This document shows, piece after piece, positions 49,201-61,200 of a stretch of DNA of 64,000 nucleotides. This DNA is from Aphelocoma coerulescens (lineage: Eukaryota > Chordata > Aves > Passeriformes > Corvidae): NCBI RefSeq assembly GCF_041296385.1, contig NC_091016.1, forward strand, positions 15,971,497 to 16,035,496. Direction: 5' to 3'. The notes beneath the pieces were generated by a model. The model worked only from the letters and a program-made list of their open reading frames with translations, made no database searches and was not told the DNA's origin. Numbering within the stretch: the first letter of the stretch is position 1; each line of letters begins with the position of its first letter. A program made the position numbers and the translations under genes.

Positions 49201-52200
49201 CAGAAAACACAGGCTCAAGTCTACAGACTAATTGGCAGGGTTGAATCACAGCTTGGGCAGAGATTTGGACTGCAGCAAATAACATAATTGGTGTCTCCGT
49301 TTCTGCATTTGCACGTTGCATGATAATGGCAGCTCGCTCCAAGAGGAGAGTGCCCGAGAGTGCCCGACCTAGCAGTAAATAGAGCTACACGTGCACACAG
49401 ATCCTATAGAGAGCTGACAGACATGAGAAATATAAGGTCTAGAAACAGAAATGAAGGCAGTCCCTGAGCACACAGGGAGATGAACAGGCACATATCTACT
49501 CTACACACCGTGTATGAGGCACGGAGGACGATTCAGAACAATGTTCTTACCTCGTTGGTAAGTGCCAAGCAAACCTCACGAAGTCTACAAAGAAGGACTT
49601 CTGAGTGGGACTCAGCCAGGTGTTTGATGCTGAAGAGTCCCTTCTCCTTCAGCTCCCTGAAAGGCAAGTACCAAAAAGATTGACTTTCTCTCCACCCAAG
49701 AACTAGGCAGCACCCTCTGAAATTACCAGGCTGGTGGCTCAGTCAAACAAAGGGAGGTGCTTTTCAGGCAGTACTTGATGAAATCGTGGCACTCGCTGCC
49801 ACAGGTTGCTGTGGCTGTCAAAAGCATACACAAATCCAAGAGGCAAACAGAGGGGTTTCAGAGTCTTCGTTTGTGGCCGTTTAACAAGGCAGCCTTTCTG
49901 AAGTCTCTGGCACATGAAGTCCCTATGTCCTTCCTGGAAGCTGTGAGACCGTGCCATGCTGCTGTTTCTTGTCACCTCCCTGTGACTCTATGGCACAACT
50001 CAGTGCATTTCTCAGAAAGAAGAACTCCCTGTAGCTGCTCCTGGGACTCACATGCGGAAGGTCACAGGCAGACCCCGACTCCTGCCACTGCTGCCAGCAG
50101 TGGGGCCAGAGACAAATCTTACTCAGTCCCACTGCAACCCGAGGCACCCAAATCTCTACACTCCAAACTGCTGCCATCCTGCTTCTGGCTTCAGCCAGCA
50201 AATCATCTTGTCCCACAGCTTTCTCTCTTCCCTCAAGATTTCCTTTGCAGCTCCACAGAGCAGCAGGCAAAGCGAGGAAACAGCACGGACCTGCTGCAGC
50301 TGGAGCACTGCTGCAGAGCAAGGCCAAGAAAAGGCTGCTCTCAAATCTTTATCCTCTCTCTGCTCTGGAGTGGTTTCACTGGTGCCCCTCGGCCCTCTGG
50401 GCTGTTGGGGCTCAGAGGCACTAGCAAGATACTCTCCTCACCTACCTTAACGCTAAGAGGGAGAAAGAGGGAACGGGGCCTTTCTTACCAGTCATCGCTG
50501 CTGAGCAAGGAGAGTGCCTCGAGCAAGGACTGCTGTGGCTCCAAAGAGGCTCCGTCCTTCTGCCCCTTCCCACGGAGCGGCTCCTCTCGGCGCTCGGCAC
50601 CAGTGGCCGTCTGCGGGGTCACTGTAAGGAGAGGGTCAGCCCTGAGCGCTGCAGCCCCGGGCAAGGCACCCCGCCATGGAGCGGCCTGCAGCCCCATCTC
50701 CCAGCCAGGCTTCCATGAGGTACAAACTGGCACTGGCTCAGAGAATTCCCTGCTCTCTGGCTCCTTGCTTTCTCCCAGCCCCCCCCAGCTGGGCACAGCT
50801 CCTTGGCTAAACCTGACAATTGCCCACACAGCGCCAGCTCCCGAGTGCCACAGGTACCACAGCCAGCGGCACCTTCCTGAGGCCGCAGAGCTCCCACTCC
50901 CTGTGAGACAGTGCCCACCAGCAGGACTTGCTACCCCAGGAGGGACCCCTCAGCTGCCTCTCTTGTCTCAGCACCCTGATTTCCCCGAGCCCTGAGGACA
51001 GAGGCACCCTGCAACTCCCTGAGGAAAGACCTGCAGCTGCCTCGTGACAGCACCAAGCCGAGCCTGAACAACCGAGCCCTGCTGGGCCCGGCTGAATCCC
51101 CTCAGAGCAACTACCAGGGAACAGCGATACCTGACCCTTCACACCTCACAGCGCCTCTGTTCCCATTGACTTCAACTGCTCTAGACAGAGGGCAGCTGAG
51201 TGCACTTACATTTCAGCCTGCTATTGAGAAGGGAGTAGTTCATGGAGTTTGTTCTTTCTAAGCATCAGGAATCTTTACTATTTCGGTAAAGTACACACTG
51301 GCTGTATTTCAAAGATGCTGAGGTGAAATTTGTTTGCCATCAAATGGACTTGTGTGCACACTGTGCAAGCCTAAGCTTTCTCTTATGGAAAAATGGAATC
51401 TCTAGCCCAGATGGTTGATAAAAAAGCCTTCCAAATGCAAATTGATGATATGAATACCTAAAGACAGATGCAATTTGTGGGCAGATGAACTCTCTTGATA
51501 GTCAGTTTACAAGGTATGAGAAAATTCAGACGATAAATCCATTTCTTATGAAACCCATTTGTCATCAAAAGGACTGTTCATCATAAATTTCATGTCATGC
51601 ACTCAACAGGTCATTTTCTAATGTGTACATGGAAACATCTGAGCTGTCTCAAATGATGGAGTTTAAATATTGCACAGAATCTAGAATATTCAGATGGGAG
51701 CTAATCTGGCTGTCACTGATGTAGCCCTGTCACTGCCATCAGTGGTGTCACTGCAGCAGGATGTCGATGTACACATCTATATTCAAAATGAATGGGGAGC
51801 CACGTCAGGCTAGTTCTGGTCAATTGTGACCATGGAAGTAGCATCACTAGAAAAGAGCACTCAAAGTATCATTCCTAGCTCCCTTCTTCTTATCTCACCC
51901 TACTCAGGATCATAGCACAGGCAGGCTGCCCTCAAAGGAGAGGCAAGAGCCACTAGGGACTATGTGCTGTGTATTCACGGCGGGCAGCAAACAGCCTGGG
52001 AGCACCAGGCAGCCCCTCCTGGCTGTCACCTGCTACACAGGCCGCTGTATTTGGGTGGGGTGACACAGGAGGCGCTGCTTGTTCCCTCTTGGCATTGCAG
52101 GCCGTGGGATGGCAGCAGCGAGAAGCCATTGGGCACTTCTGGGAGCAGCAGCACGGCTGCACCAAGTGGCTGACTGCCATGCAGAGACAACCCTTGCTGG

Positions 52201-55200
52201 GAGAGCAGGAAAGCTGGCTGCAGAGCCGGACAGCAGCACAGGCAGAGGGCCAAGATGGAGAGCGGACAGTTGATCGTGGTGGTACTCGGAGGTGCACAGT
52301 GAGCACACCCTGCCAGACTGCCCCGAGCTCATCCCTGCAGTTACAGCTGCCTCCTGGCACCAGTGCTGTAGTTTGGTCTATCAGGATGGGCAAAAGCCAG
52401 AGCTTAGGTCTTTACCACTACTTTATGCAGCTCAGCTTTCCAATGGATCTCTAAGAACCAAGTGCTCCAGTACTGCCGAGCTGGAGTAACTCAAGAGTAG
52501 ATTTGCTGTCCATTCTCAGCACAGGCTATGAACCCAAGATCCCAGCTGTGGTGGCTGAGGCAGGAGGCGGTTTGCGCTCCTTGTGCAAGGAAAACCGGTG
52601 CAGGAAAAAGCTGCTGTGGAGCAGGCTTACCTGAGGAGTTGCGTGGGAAGCTGCCGTCTCCATGGATGATGGGCTTATTGGGCAGTAAGGGCACATTGTC
52701 CTGCTTCCTCAAGACCTTCTCCTTCAAGGCACTACCAGGGTGTTTTCTCTGCACACTGGAAGCTGTGCCATTGACAGGCAGTAGGCTAAAGCCTGCAGGG
52801 ACCAAAGAGGAGCTTGGGAGTGGAGGCTGACAATGGAAAGGCCCAGAAAACTTGCTGGAGCTGGGTAACGTCTCTTTGTTATCCCAACGAACTTCAAGTA
52901 TAACAGTGGCACAGTACCATGGGAAAGTGATCACAGAATCACAGACTCCTAGAAGAGTTTGGGTCTGAAGGCACCTTTTACCACCATCTAGTCCAGCTCC
53001 CATGAGCAGGGACATCTTCAGCTAGAGCAGGTTCCTCAGGGCCCCATCTAACACGGCCTTGAACACCTTCAAGGATCGATCAACAACAGCTTCTCGGGCC
53101 AAACTCTTCCAGTGTTTCATCCCCTTCATTATAAAAAAGTTCTTCCTAATATCTAATCGAAATCTACCCTCTTCTGGTTTCAAACCAAATTGCAGGGATG
53201 CTTCCCTGAAGAAACAAGGAAACCCCAGTATTGCTTTTCTTTTGTTTCCCTGTTTCAGAAGCTGGCTGGGGAAGTTCCCAAAAGAAAGCGCAGATAACCT
53301 TGCGTGATGCCCTCGGGCTGAGTGCTGCCTCCTGAGGTCCCTGCTGCTGCCCTGGGGCAGCGCACACAGCACTGCAGTCAGAGCCCCTCAGCCGGGATTC
53401 AGTCGGGAACGCTGCTTGCTCCTGGGGCTACAACAGAAGCACTGGCTCGGGGCTTCAGCACAGCTCTACAGCGCCAGCTCCTCAGCAGGGAGTGGTGGGA
53501 GAAGGGTCTCTGGGGTTTTCATTAGAAGGAGTTGAATTTTGTTTCTTCCAGGTTGCACCTTGGTTGAAAAGCATTCTTTTGGACCCACTTTTCCTGGAGG
53601 CTGCTAGCCAGGAGAGAGTCTGAAGCCCCAGTGTACTTTGCAAGACAGAATTTTACACTCTGAAGGACTTCAGAGGGGAAGGTGGGAAGCTGATATTCTG
53701 TTACTGACTCAGTGAGGCCCTGGGCAAGACACTTCATGCCTCTCCATTTTTCTTTGGGGACTGGAAATACATCCTATGCAAACTCCCACTTGGATGCGAG
53801 TGTAACAGCCCTCCAGTCTGAGGGCAACACTGTGCAGAGGGCAAGCGAGTGATCAGAAAGGACCCCAGGTGTAGCAACCACTTACTTGCTGCAGCTGCAT
53901 CCCCGGGGTCAACTGTCTGTGGAAGCAGCTGCAAGGACGTTTCCTTTTCTCTCTTTGTCTTGATCTCTGTCTCCAAAGGCCCCATTGGATTCCGCTCTAA
54001 GTTCCTTTGAGCCAAAATGCACAATGCAGCACGGATCTACATGCAATGGGAATGCATCAGAGACTGTAAGCAGAGACACACAAACCAGACACAACATCTC
54101 ATCAGGAGCACAGAGTCCATCGAGTTCCACAGTCCTTGATGCAGCTCCATGTACATTCCAATGGTTCCTGAAGAATGTCTCCTGTCCTCACCTTGGCAAT
54201 TACACACAGTGAGGTGGAACGCTTTATTGCCATAACCTTCCACTGCTCCAAGGTACTGTTTCTCCGCCTATGTCAAGAGGCCCTGCTTGAAGCAAGAAAA
54301 TCACAGGAGTGCTCCAAGACAGATGAAGAGCCCACATGACCGGTGGGCAGGCAGTTCCCTTCCTACATGGCAGGAAGAATAAAAACCATGTGCAATACGC
54401 AGCAAGGAGGGGTAATTAGCTGTTGCTTAACACTCATGGCCAGGAATTGCAGCAGTTTCTCACTTCTGGCTTCTGAAGGACTCAGCTGCTCTCGGAGATC
54501 GTGAGGCCAAAAAGAGGAGTCACGTGAAAACAAGTTGCAGAAACATTGATGATAATGTGCGGAAAAATTGAGAATGAGAGGGCTGTGAGATACAGCAAGA
54601 AAGGTAACCAGGAAAAATCAAAGTCTCCCATTTTATTTTGCAGCCTTGCTTACACTCAGCATTAGAATCCTTGCTTCTGTGCTTCCGAGGATGCACTTTG
54701 CCCACATTCACTGATGTGTAGCTTGCTCTGCCATTCAGAACTTCTCTACAAGGGCCTTTGCACATAAAGAATGCTTCTGGCATGACCTTAGCACCATCTC
54801 CAAACCAGTGACCTTGCCACCACTGGAAATAGCCAAGCAATTGCTCTGGAGCTGTCAAATATATTCCCAAGAGAATCCCCATCCCCCAAGAGTGGAAGAT
54901 TATGATTTTCAGGGACATTTTGGGCCAAACACTAAACAGTCACTGGAAAGGAAGTCTGCTCATCCCTGTCCTTATCCCTCACCTTTTGAAAGCCATCCTT
55001 CAGGGCTTCGGCATTCGTAAGGCCAGCACCGGTGGGGTGATCCGTCTCCTTGGCCTGGCTCAGTGGGAGGCCTGTTAATGGAAGCAAAGGTTCCTGTAAA
55101 TCTCTGGCACACTTCAAGCCCCCAACAGCGCCACGCTGGGCAACAGGCAAGACAGCTTCCAGACTGCGGAGCTCTGATAAGGCCCAGAGATTGTGTCTGA

Positions 55201-58200
55201 GAGCAGCAAGGTACATATGCCTAGAACCTCTCCCAATGGATGGGCTACTGCCACAGTGCACTGGCAGCAGACATGGCATTGCTCTGTTGGCCAGCAGAGT
55301 GAAACCTCCTGCATGATGAAGGCCTCATCCCTGGGTGCTGGAGAGCCGCTGTGTTTGATAGAGAAGGGCAGAGACGGAGCTTGCTCCTGACAGAGATTCT
55401 TATCTGCCCTAATTCATGCTGATTTTAGTACACATCTTCTTCCTGGGTCCTAAAAGAACTCCTGGGTTCTAATACCTGTAAGCATTTAGATCAATATTTT
55501 CTTCTCTTTGTGGCAATATTTTAGAGGACATGAAAAGAAAAGCTTAGGATTGCAGGAGTGTTAGCCAAACGTGAATTGTGTTCTTGAAACGGGATCATTT
55601 GCTTTCCCCGAGGATTTTCATTCTAAACTGTGTGAGATTGGGCCACTTTCAGGCCAGTCTGACTAAAGGCTGATTTTCCTAATGGAAGTGGAACAATGTA
55701 ACTCGTTCTGAAATACTCCCCAACAGAGCCCTTAAAACTCAGAGGATGAGTCACTCTTTACATGGCTTCACAGAGGATAAAATCCCGTGGCAGCAAAGTA
55801 GCAAAAAACCAATGTCTTAAATCAGGATTTTTTTCCCTGCAAAATGGTCAGCTTAATAATAAAAAAGAGTTAGATATGGGCTTTGAGGAAGGAGGGCTAT
55901 TCTGGATTGGGGGCAAGGCCTCGGAAGGTAAGAGCATCTGGGAAGTTAACAGGGAAAAACTACTGACTCCAGGGTAACCTCCTTGGGAGCAGTGCAGTCA
56001 GTCCCAAGTGCAAAGTGGAGACACAAAATGTAACAGAGGCCACAATGCCAACATAAAGTATCTGAAGCTACACTATTTCATTGGAGAGATTCCCAGGTAA
56101 CTTCTAAAGAGCTGCACAGGGAAACACGCTCCTGCCAGCAGCCACTTGAGGCAGACCAGGGAGACACCCTGACCCACTTCCAGAGAGCCAGCACAGGAAC
56201 AGCCTGGCCTCTGGGCTGCCCTGGGACAGCAGGGAGCCCAGAGCCCTGTGCTTTCCAGGAATGGCTCAGCTGCACACGCACCCTCCTGCTCCTCTCCCGG
56301 CCCCACAGCTGAGCAGCCCTACAGCTACACGGGGCACTGGGAGCTGCACAGCTCATTGCAGGGGGCACATGCAGGGCAGAACTGTTCCCTGGCAATGTGC
56401 CCAGGCTCTCTAGGCTGGCACAAGAGCCTTCCTCCCGCCAGAGAGCGGCCCAGCTCCCGCCTTACCTCTTTGTGAGGCTGAGCCATGCTCAGCCTTCACC
56501 GTGTCCTCCCTGGCAGTGACCCCGGGGGCAGCGCTGCTCAGCTGCCCCTGCCGGGGCTCCTGGGCCAAGGCCCCCTGAGCAGGCTGCGAGCGGAGACCTG
56601 CACTGCCAAGGCCGGGCTTCCGCACGTCAGTTGGCACCAAGCCGAAAAGTTCAGCCAGGTCCCTTGGGAACAGAGGCATCCCAGGTCCTATCACACACCA
56701 TGAATTTTTTTTCTTCCTCTGGGCTTTTGTTGTAGACTCAGAAGAAGCTGTAGATCAGGTACAAGGGAAGAAGTGAGTTAGTTGAACTCCCACCTTTACA
56801 ATCACCACAACTAATGGGTGAGGCACTCGAGGGGTGTTTTAATATTGAGAAGATCGCTTTGTTTTTATTTTTCATGAGACTAGCATCACTATAATTGGTC
56901 TGAACTCTATGGAGCTGGCAGGACAGGAGAGAGACATTCCACTACTTTGCTTCTGTGCTGCTCATGGCTCATCCACTAGTTGGGGATCCCTTTCCTTCCA
57001 AACAGTTGGCAACCCACAGGGGGGTCTCTAGAATTTGACAATTCCACCTAGGAAGTAATTGCTTTCCAAAGCCAGTTTTCAAGGCCTTTGTTTCTGTAAC
57101 TCCCCCTCAGTTCTCGGCTGGGTTTTGTTGGTGGTTTTTATTTCTCTTTACAACAAAGGCAGTGCTGGGACACAAACAATGGCACCACGTGTTAGAAGCT
57201 GCAGAAGATTTGCAATCAAAATTAGATGTCCCCAGTATTCAAGCAGCCCATATCTGTAGGGAGCACATTGTTCATGCAAACGTTCCAGCTTTTCTCTGCT
57301 TTGTTGCTCCAGGGGTTTATTCCCTGCTTTCTCCCCTGTGGAGACACCCAAACCCAACATAAACATGACCTGCCTCAAAACATTTCTGATCTTCGCTAAT
57401 CCTGACAATTCAAAATTTTCTTAATGGAAATGGCAGGGGCAGGTTAATCTGAAATGCTCTCCAACGGAGCTTTTAAAACTCAGAGAACTAATCATTCTGT
57501 ACAGGCCTCCACCGATGATAAAATCATGTGACAGCAGGGCAGTAAAAAGGAATAACTGTCTTAAATCAGGATTTTTTTCCCCTGTAGAATGGTCAGCACA
57601 ATTATAAAAGCGTAACAGGTAAGCTTTAATGAGATAGCTCATTTCTAGTGCAGAATTAATCCAGCTAAAATGCCACCTTACATACTCAGCAATACTTCTC
57701 CCCAGATGCATTCAGCATTCCAGCTGCATATCAGCAATTACGGAGTCATTCCAAAGGGGCCTTGCCAAGGATTTGGCAGAACTAACCCTGAGGCAAGGGA
57801 CCAGTGGATCTGATCCCTTTTTCTGCATCAGCAAAATTGTTCCTTCAAATCTCACCTCTCCTATCATTCCACGCCCAGAGATGGCAAAGGAACAACACCA
57901 CTGTCATTGAGGCTTTGAACTTGAAAGCAGGGGCTGACACACATGCACCAGACACTGCATTTTGTCTGGCACAACTCTTCTTGTCAGGGCTCAGGCAAGG
58001 CAGGGAGGGGGGACAGGGCAGAAGCCATCTCCTCCCCCAGCCTCAGCCTGCACTACTGACACGGGCAGAGAGAGTCGGGGAAGAGATTTGCCATCGTGAA
58101 CCTGCCATAGGTGGCTTTAGGCCTGTGCTGTCAGAGGATGACAAACTCTGATCCTGCATAGGCTGCATCCATTTGGAAGTCTCCTTCCCCTTAATTGGAA

Positions 58201-61200
58201 CATTAACAAGGCCTTTCTGTCTAAGGAGGTTTCCCTATTTCTCCCCATGCAAAACCAGGCAATGTCCATGAATCTCCTTCAGATCGCAAAGGCTTCAGCA
58301 CAGAAACTGCCCCAAGGGAAGGTGTCCTCCTTCAAAGGCAGGAGGAAGGAGTGGGAACATTTCTCCTTTCATGCTAAATGTCTTTTTTTCTCTACTAATT
58401 ATGACCTTAGAAAGGGTGCAGGGAGACGAAAGGCATGTGCAGGATGGAGAGGAATGTTTTCTTTTCTTGTGGCACATTTCCCGAGCCCCAAGGTACCAGT
58501 GCAGCTCCTGGAGTAATTTTCGCTGCACCACCGGAGCACACTCCCAGTGACCAGGCTCTGGGAGAGTCCACTGAGCCCATCAAGGAATTGAAAGGGATTC
58601 GAAGAAATTTAAAGCAGGATGGTTTTCAACCCAAATGTCCCAATGCCACCCCTGGATCAGCATTCCAATGGTCATTTTAGGGACAGACATGCCCTGTACC
58701 TACTTGCATGTTCAGAGTTCTTCTCTTTGCTTCTGCTGCTGGATCTTGGCCTTGAGAAAATGGAGGACAAAAGAACATATGAGCAGGTAGAAAGAGAAGG
58801 GCATGGAATGTGTGTAGCAACAAAGGAGGCAAACCTTCTTAGCATGGTCCCCCTGATGAAGGAGGAAATGCAACACATAAACCCAACTGCAAAACTGCAA
58901 ACCAACCCAACTGCAAACCCAATTGCAAAGCTGATGAATTGTCCTTAAGCTTTCAGTTGCTGGAGTCCCACAGAGCTTGCCAAGCTCTGGCTGAAACACA
59001 GCAGTCATTCTTCAACTTGCATCAGACCTGCCCAGTTCTCTCCTTTTGGAGCCAAGTGGCTCCTACAGCCTCTGTGAAGCAGCAAGAGCTGCTGAGCTGA
59101 GACACAAGTCTGTATGGAGGGCAGCTACTTTTGTTCTCCTGACAAAGCTTGACTTTGCCTGCTCATGCCTTACACTGGTGACAGTCTCGGGCTACATGGG
59201 GTCATAGCACTGCTCTCTCCTGAGAATGACAGTACACCTGCTTGCTCTTTCAAGGACAAAAAGGCCTTTTCCAACTCAGCTGCTAGGTAAGGATACTCAG
59301 ATTGCACTTTAAAAGCCCTACGGATGCTTTTCAATTGCATCTTCTGTGACTCCTTCCTTATCCTTGTCACTAGGATAAGCTTGACAGCTACATTTTCTCA
59401 CACCTATATCCAAGCTAATATCTTTGCATCAGGTACAGTCCTGTAACTCTTCTCTAGCACCTTGCCCTCTTTGATCTTAAGCCCAGATCGAAATACTAGA
59501 CATCGATCAGATTATACATCTGTACCCCAAGTTTTATCTGGGCTCTGGTTTCACGGTGGAGGCCCAGGCACAGAGAAGTCACGCCTGACATTTACAGAAG
59601 CAGCACCTGAATTTGCAGACACCTCCTCAGTAGCCAATATTTGCCCTGCCATATTCTCATGGCTGCAGAAGTTGACAGTCAAGGATCACAGTATTCAAAG
59701 AACTGCAGTATCCAGATCCATGCAATACAGTTCCCAAATGACACCACAAACATCATAGAGGGAATCAGCAGCCAAGTCCAGCAGAGGACCTGTTCTGAGG
59801 AGCTCTTAAGCCCTGCCTCCTCTTCCCCACAACCACCTCTGCTCTTAGGGCATATGGTGTTGGGTTTGCCATTGCGCTGGATCACCACAGATGGGCAAAA
59901 TGGGGAATACACGGAGGTTTGCCTAAATACATGGGAGAGATGACTGTGGAAAATAACCTCACAAGACTGAAAGAGCGAGAGGAACAGCACACTGGAGCAG
60001 CAGACACCTTGGCTTACCTCATCTCCGGGGACTCCTGGAAATCCAGCTGCAGAGAGCTTGGGACAGACGCTGCCGCACTGCTCACAGGGGGACTCACTGC
60101 CTTGCGTATTGGGGGGATCAAAGGTGGTCCCAATGACCCCTTCTTCATATCCCCACCGCTGGAAAACAGCAAGGAAGCCTGCAAAGAGTAGAACACAGTA
60201 CTCCTCAGATCAAGCATCCAGCCTTGCCCCCATTCATGCCTGAACACATTTAGCCATGCTGTTAGCTGGGACCTGGCAGAAATGTCAAACTTATGGAGCA
60301 GCTTGGTCTAGGACAGGGAATGGAAAGGGAAGTGGTGAGTGAGAGACCATGTCCCACATTTGCCACTTCTATCCCTGTGCTCACTTCTCTGGAAATAAGG
60401 CTGGATTGCCAGCTGGCATCCACATGTTTGGCACCAAGATGTTCTGTGGTGCCACTGCTTCCACTGGCCTTTTGGATCGTATGGGAATGGGCTTGGATCC
60501 CTGTCCCTAAAGCACCTAACAGCCAGTGCTGATCTCCAGCCAAGCCCCCACAAAGCCATTCTGCAGGATGTCCAAACCTGCTTTTCTCAAGCCCCTCCTT
60601 TCTGCTGCTGCTTCCCTTCCCTCGTACAGTTCCCCAGCAGCCTTTGAGCCCCGATGCTGCTGAGCTCTGGGGATGCTCGGTGCTCTCCAGCTCCCACACA
60701 TCCATCATCTCAGGCTCACTGGCATTTAGGAAGTTCCACAGAGCTCCCTGCCCTGCTGCTCTCTGGAAGGCCTCTGCCGGCCCAAGTTGCTCCAGGGCCC
60801 CCATGCCATGTCCAGCAAGGTGGGTGGAGGCAGCAGGGGCAGATGCACACCCTTCCTTAATATCCCATTGCCCCTGGCACAGCTAAAGAGCCAAACCAGG
60901 CCCTGTTCAAACTTCAGCGGAAGGATCACTTCCTGTCAGGGATACGCTGGGCCCTTTCTCAGCAAGGCTGGAATCAAGTACACAAGCCTTGGGTTGGACA
61001 TTCTGTTTACCAAAGCTGTTGTTCATCCGCCTCCTCCTGCACCCCACGGCAAACCCAAAACAACTGCAGGTCCTGGCCCTGCTGCAAAGGCAATCGTGGG
61101 GGTGGGCTCTGGACTGCTCTCCCCATGGCCACCTGCCATCCCTTCCCTCTGGACAAAGCCATGCACGATTGCACAAAGCTGCCCAGAAGATGATGAAGTC

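Larger units (their letters stand above)
37613..55010 (-). repeat. Right arm of large inverted repeat
   Basis: Reverse complement of 1-17403. The homology continues outward: 55011-62424 is the reverse complement of 17404-24823 (sums 79,828-79,834), so the array-unit order is kept but the array is flipped. Confidence 0.95.
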
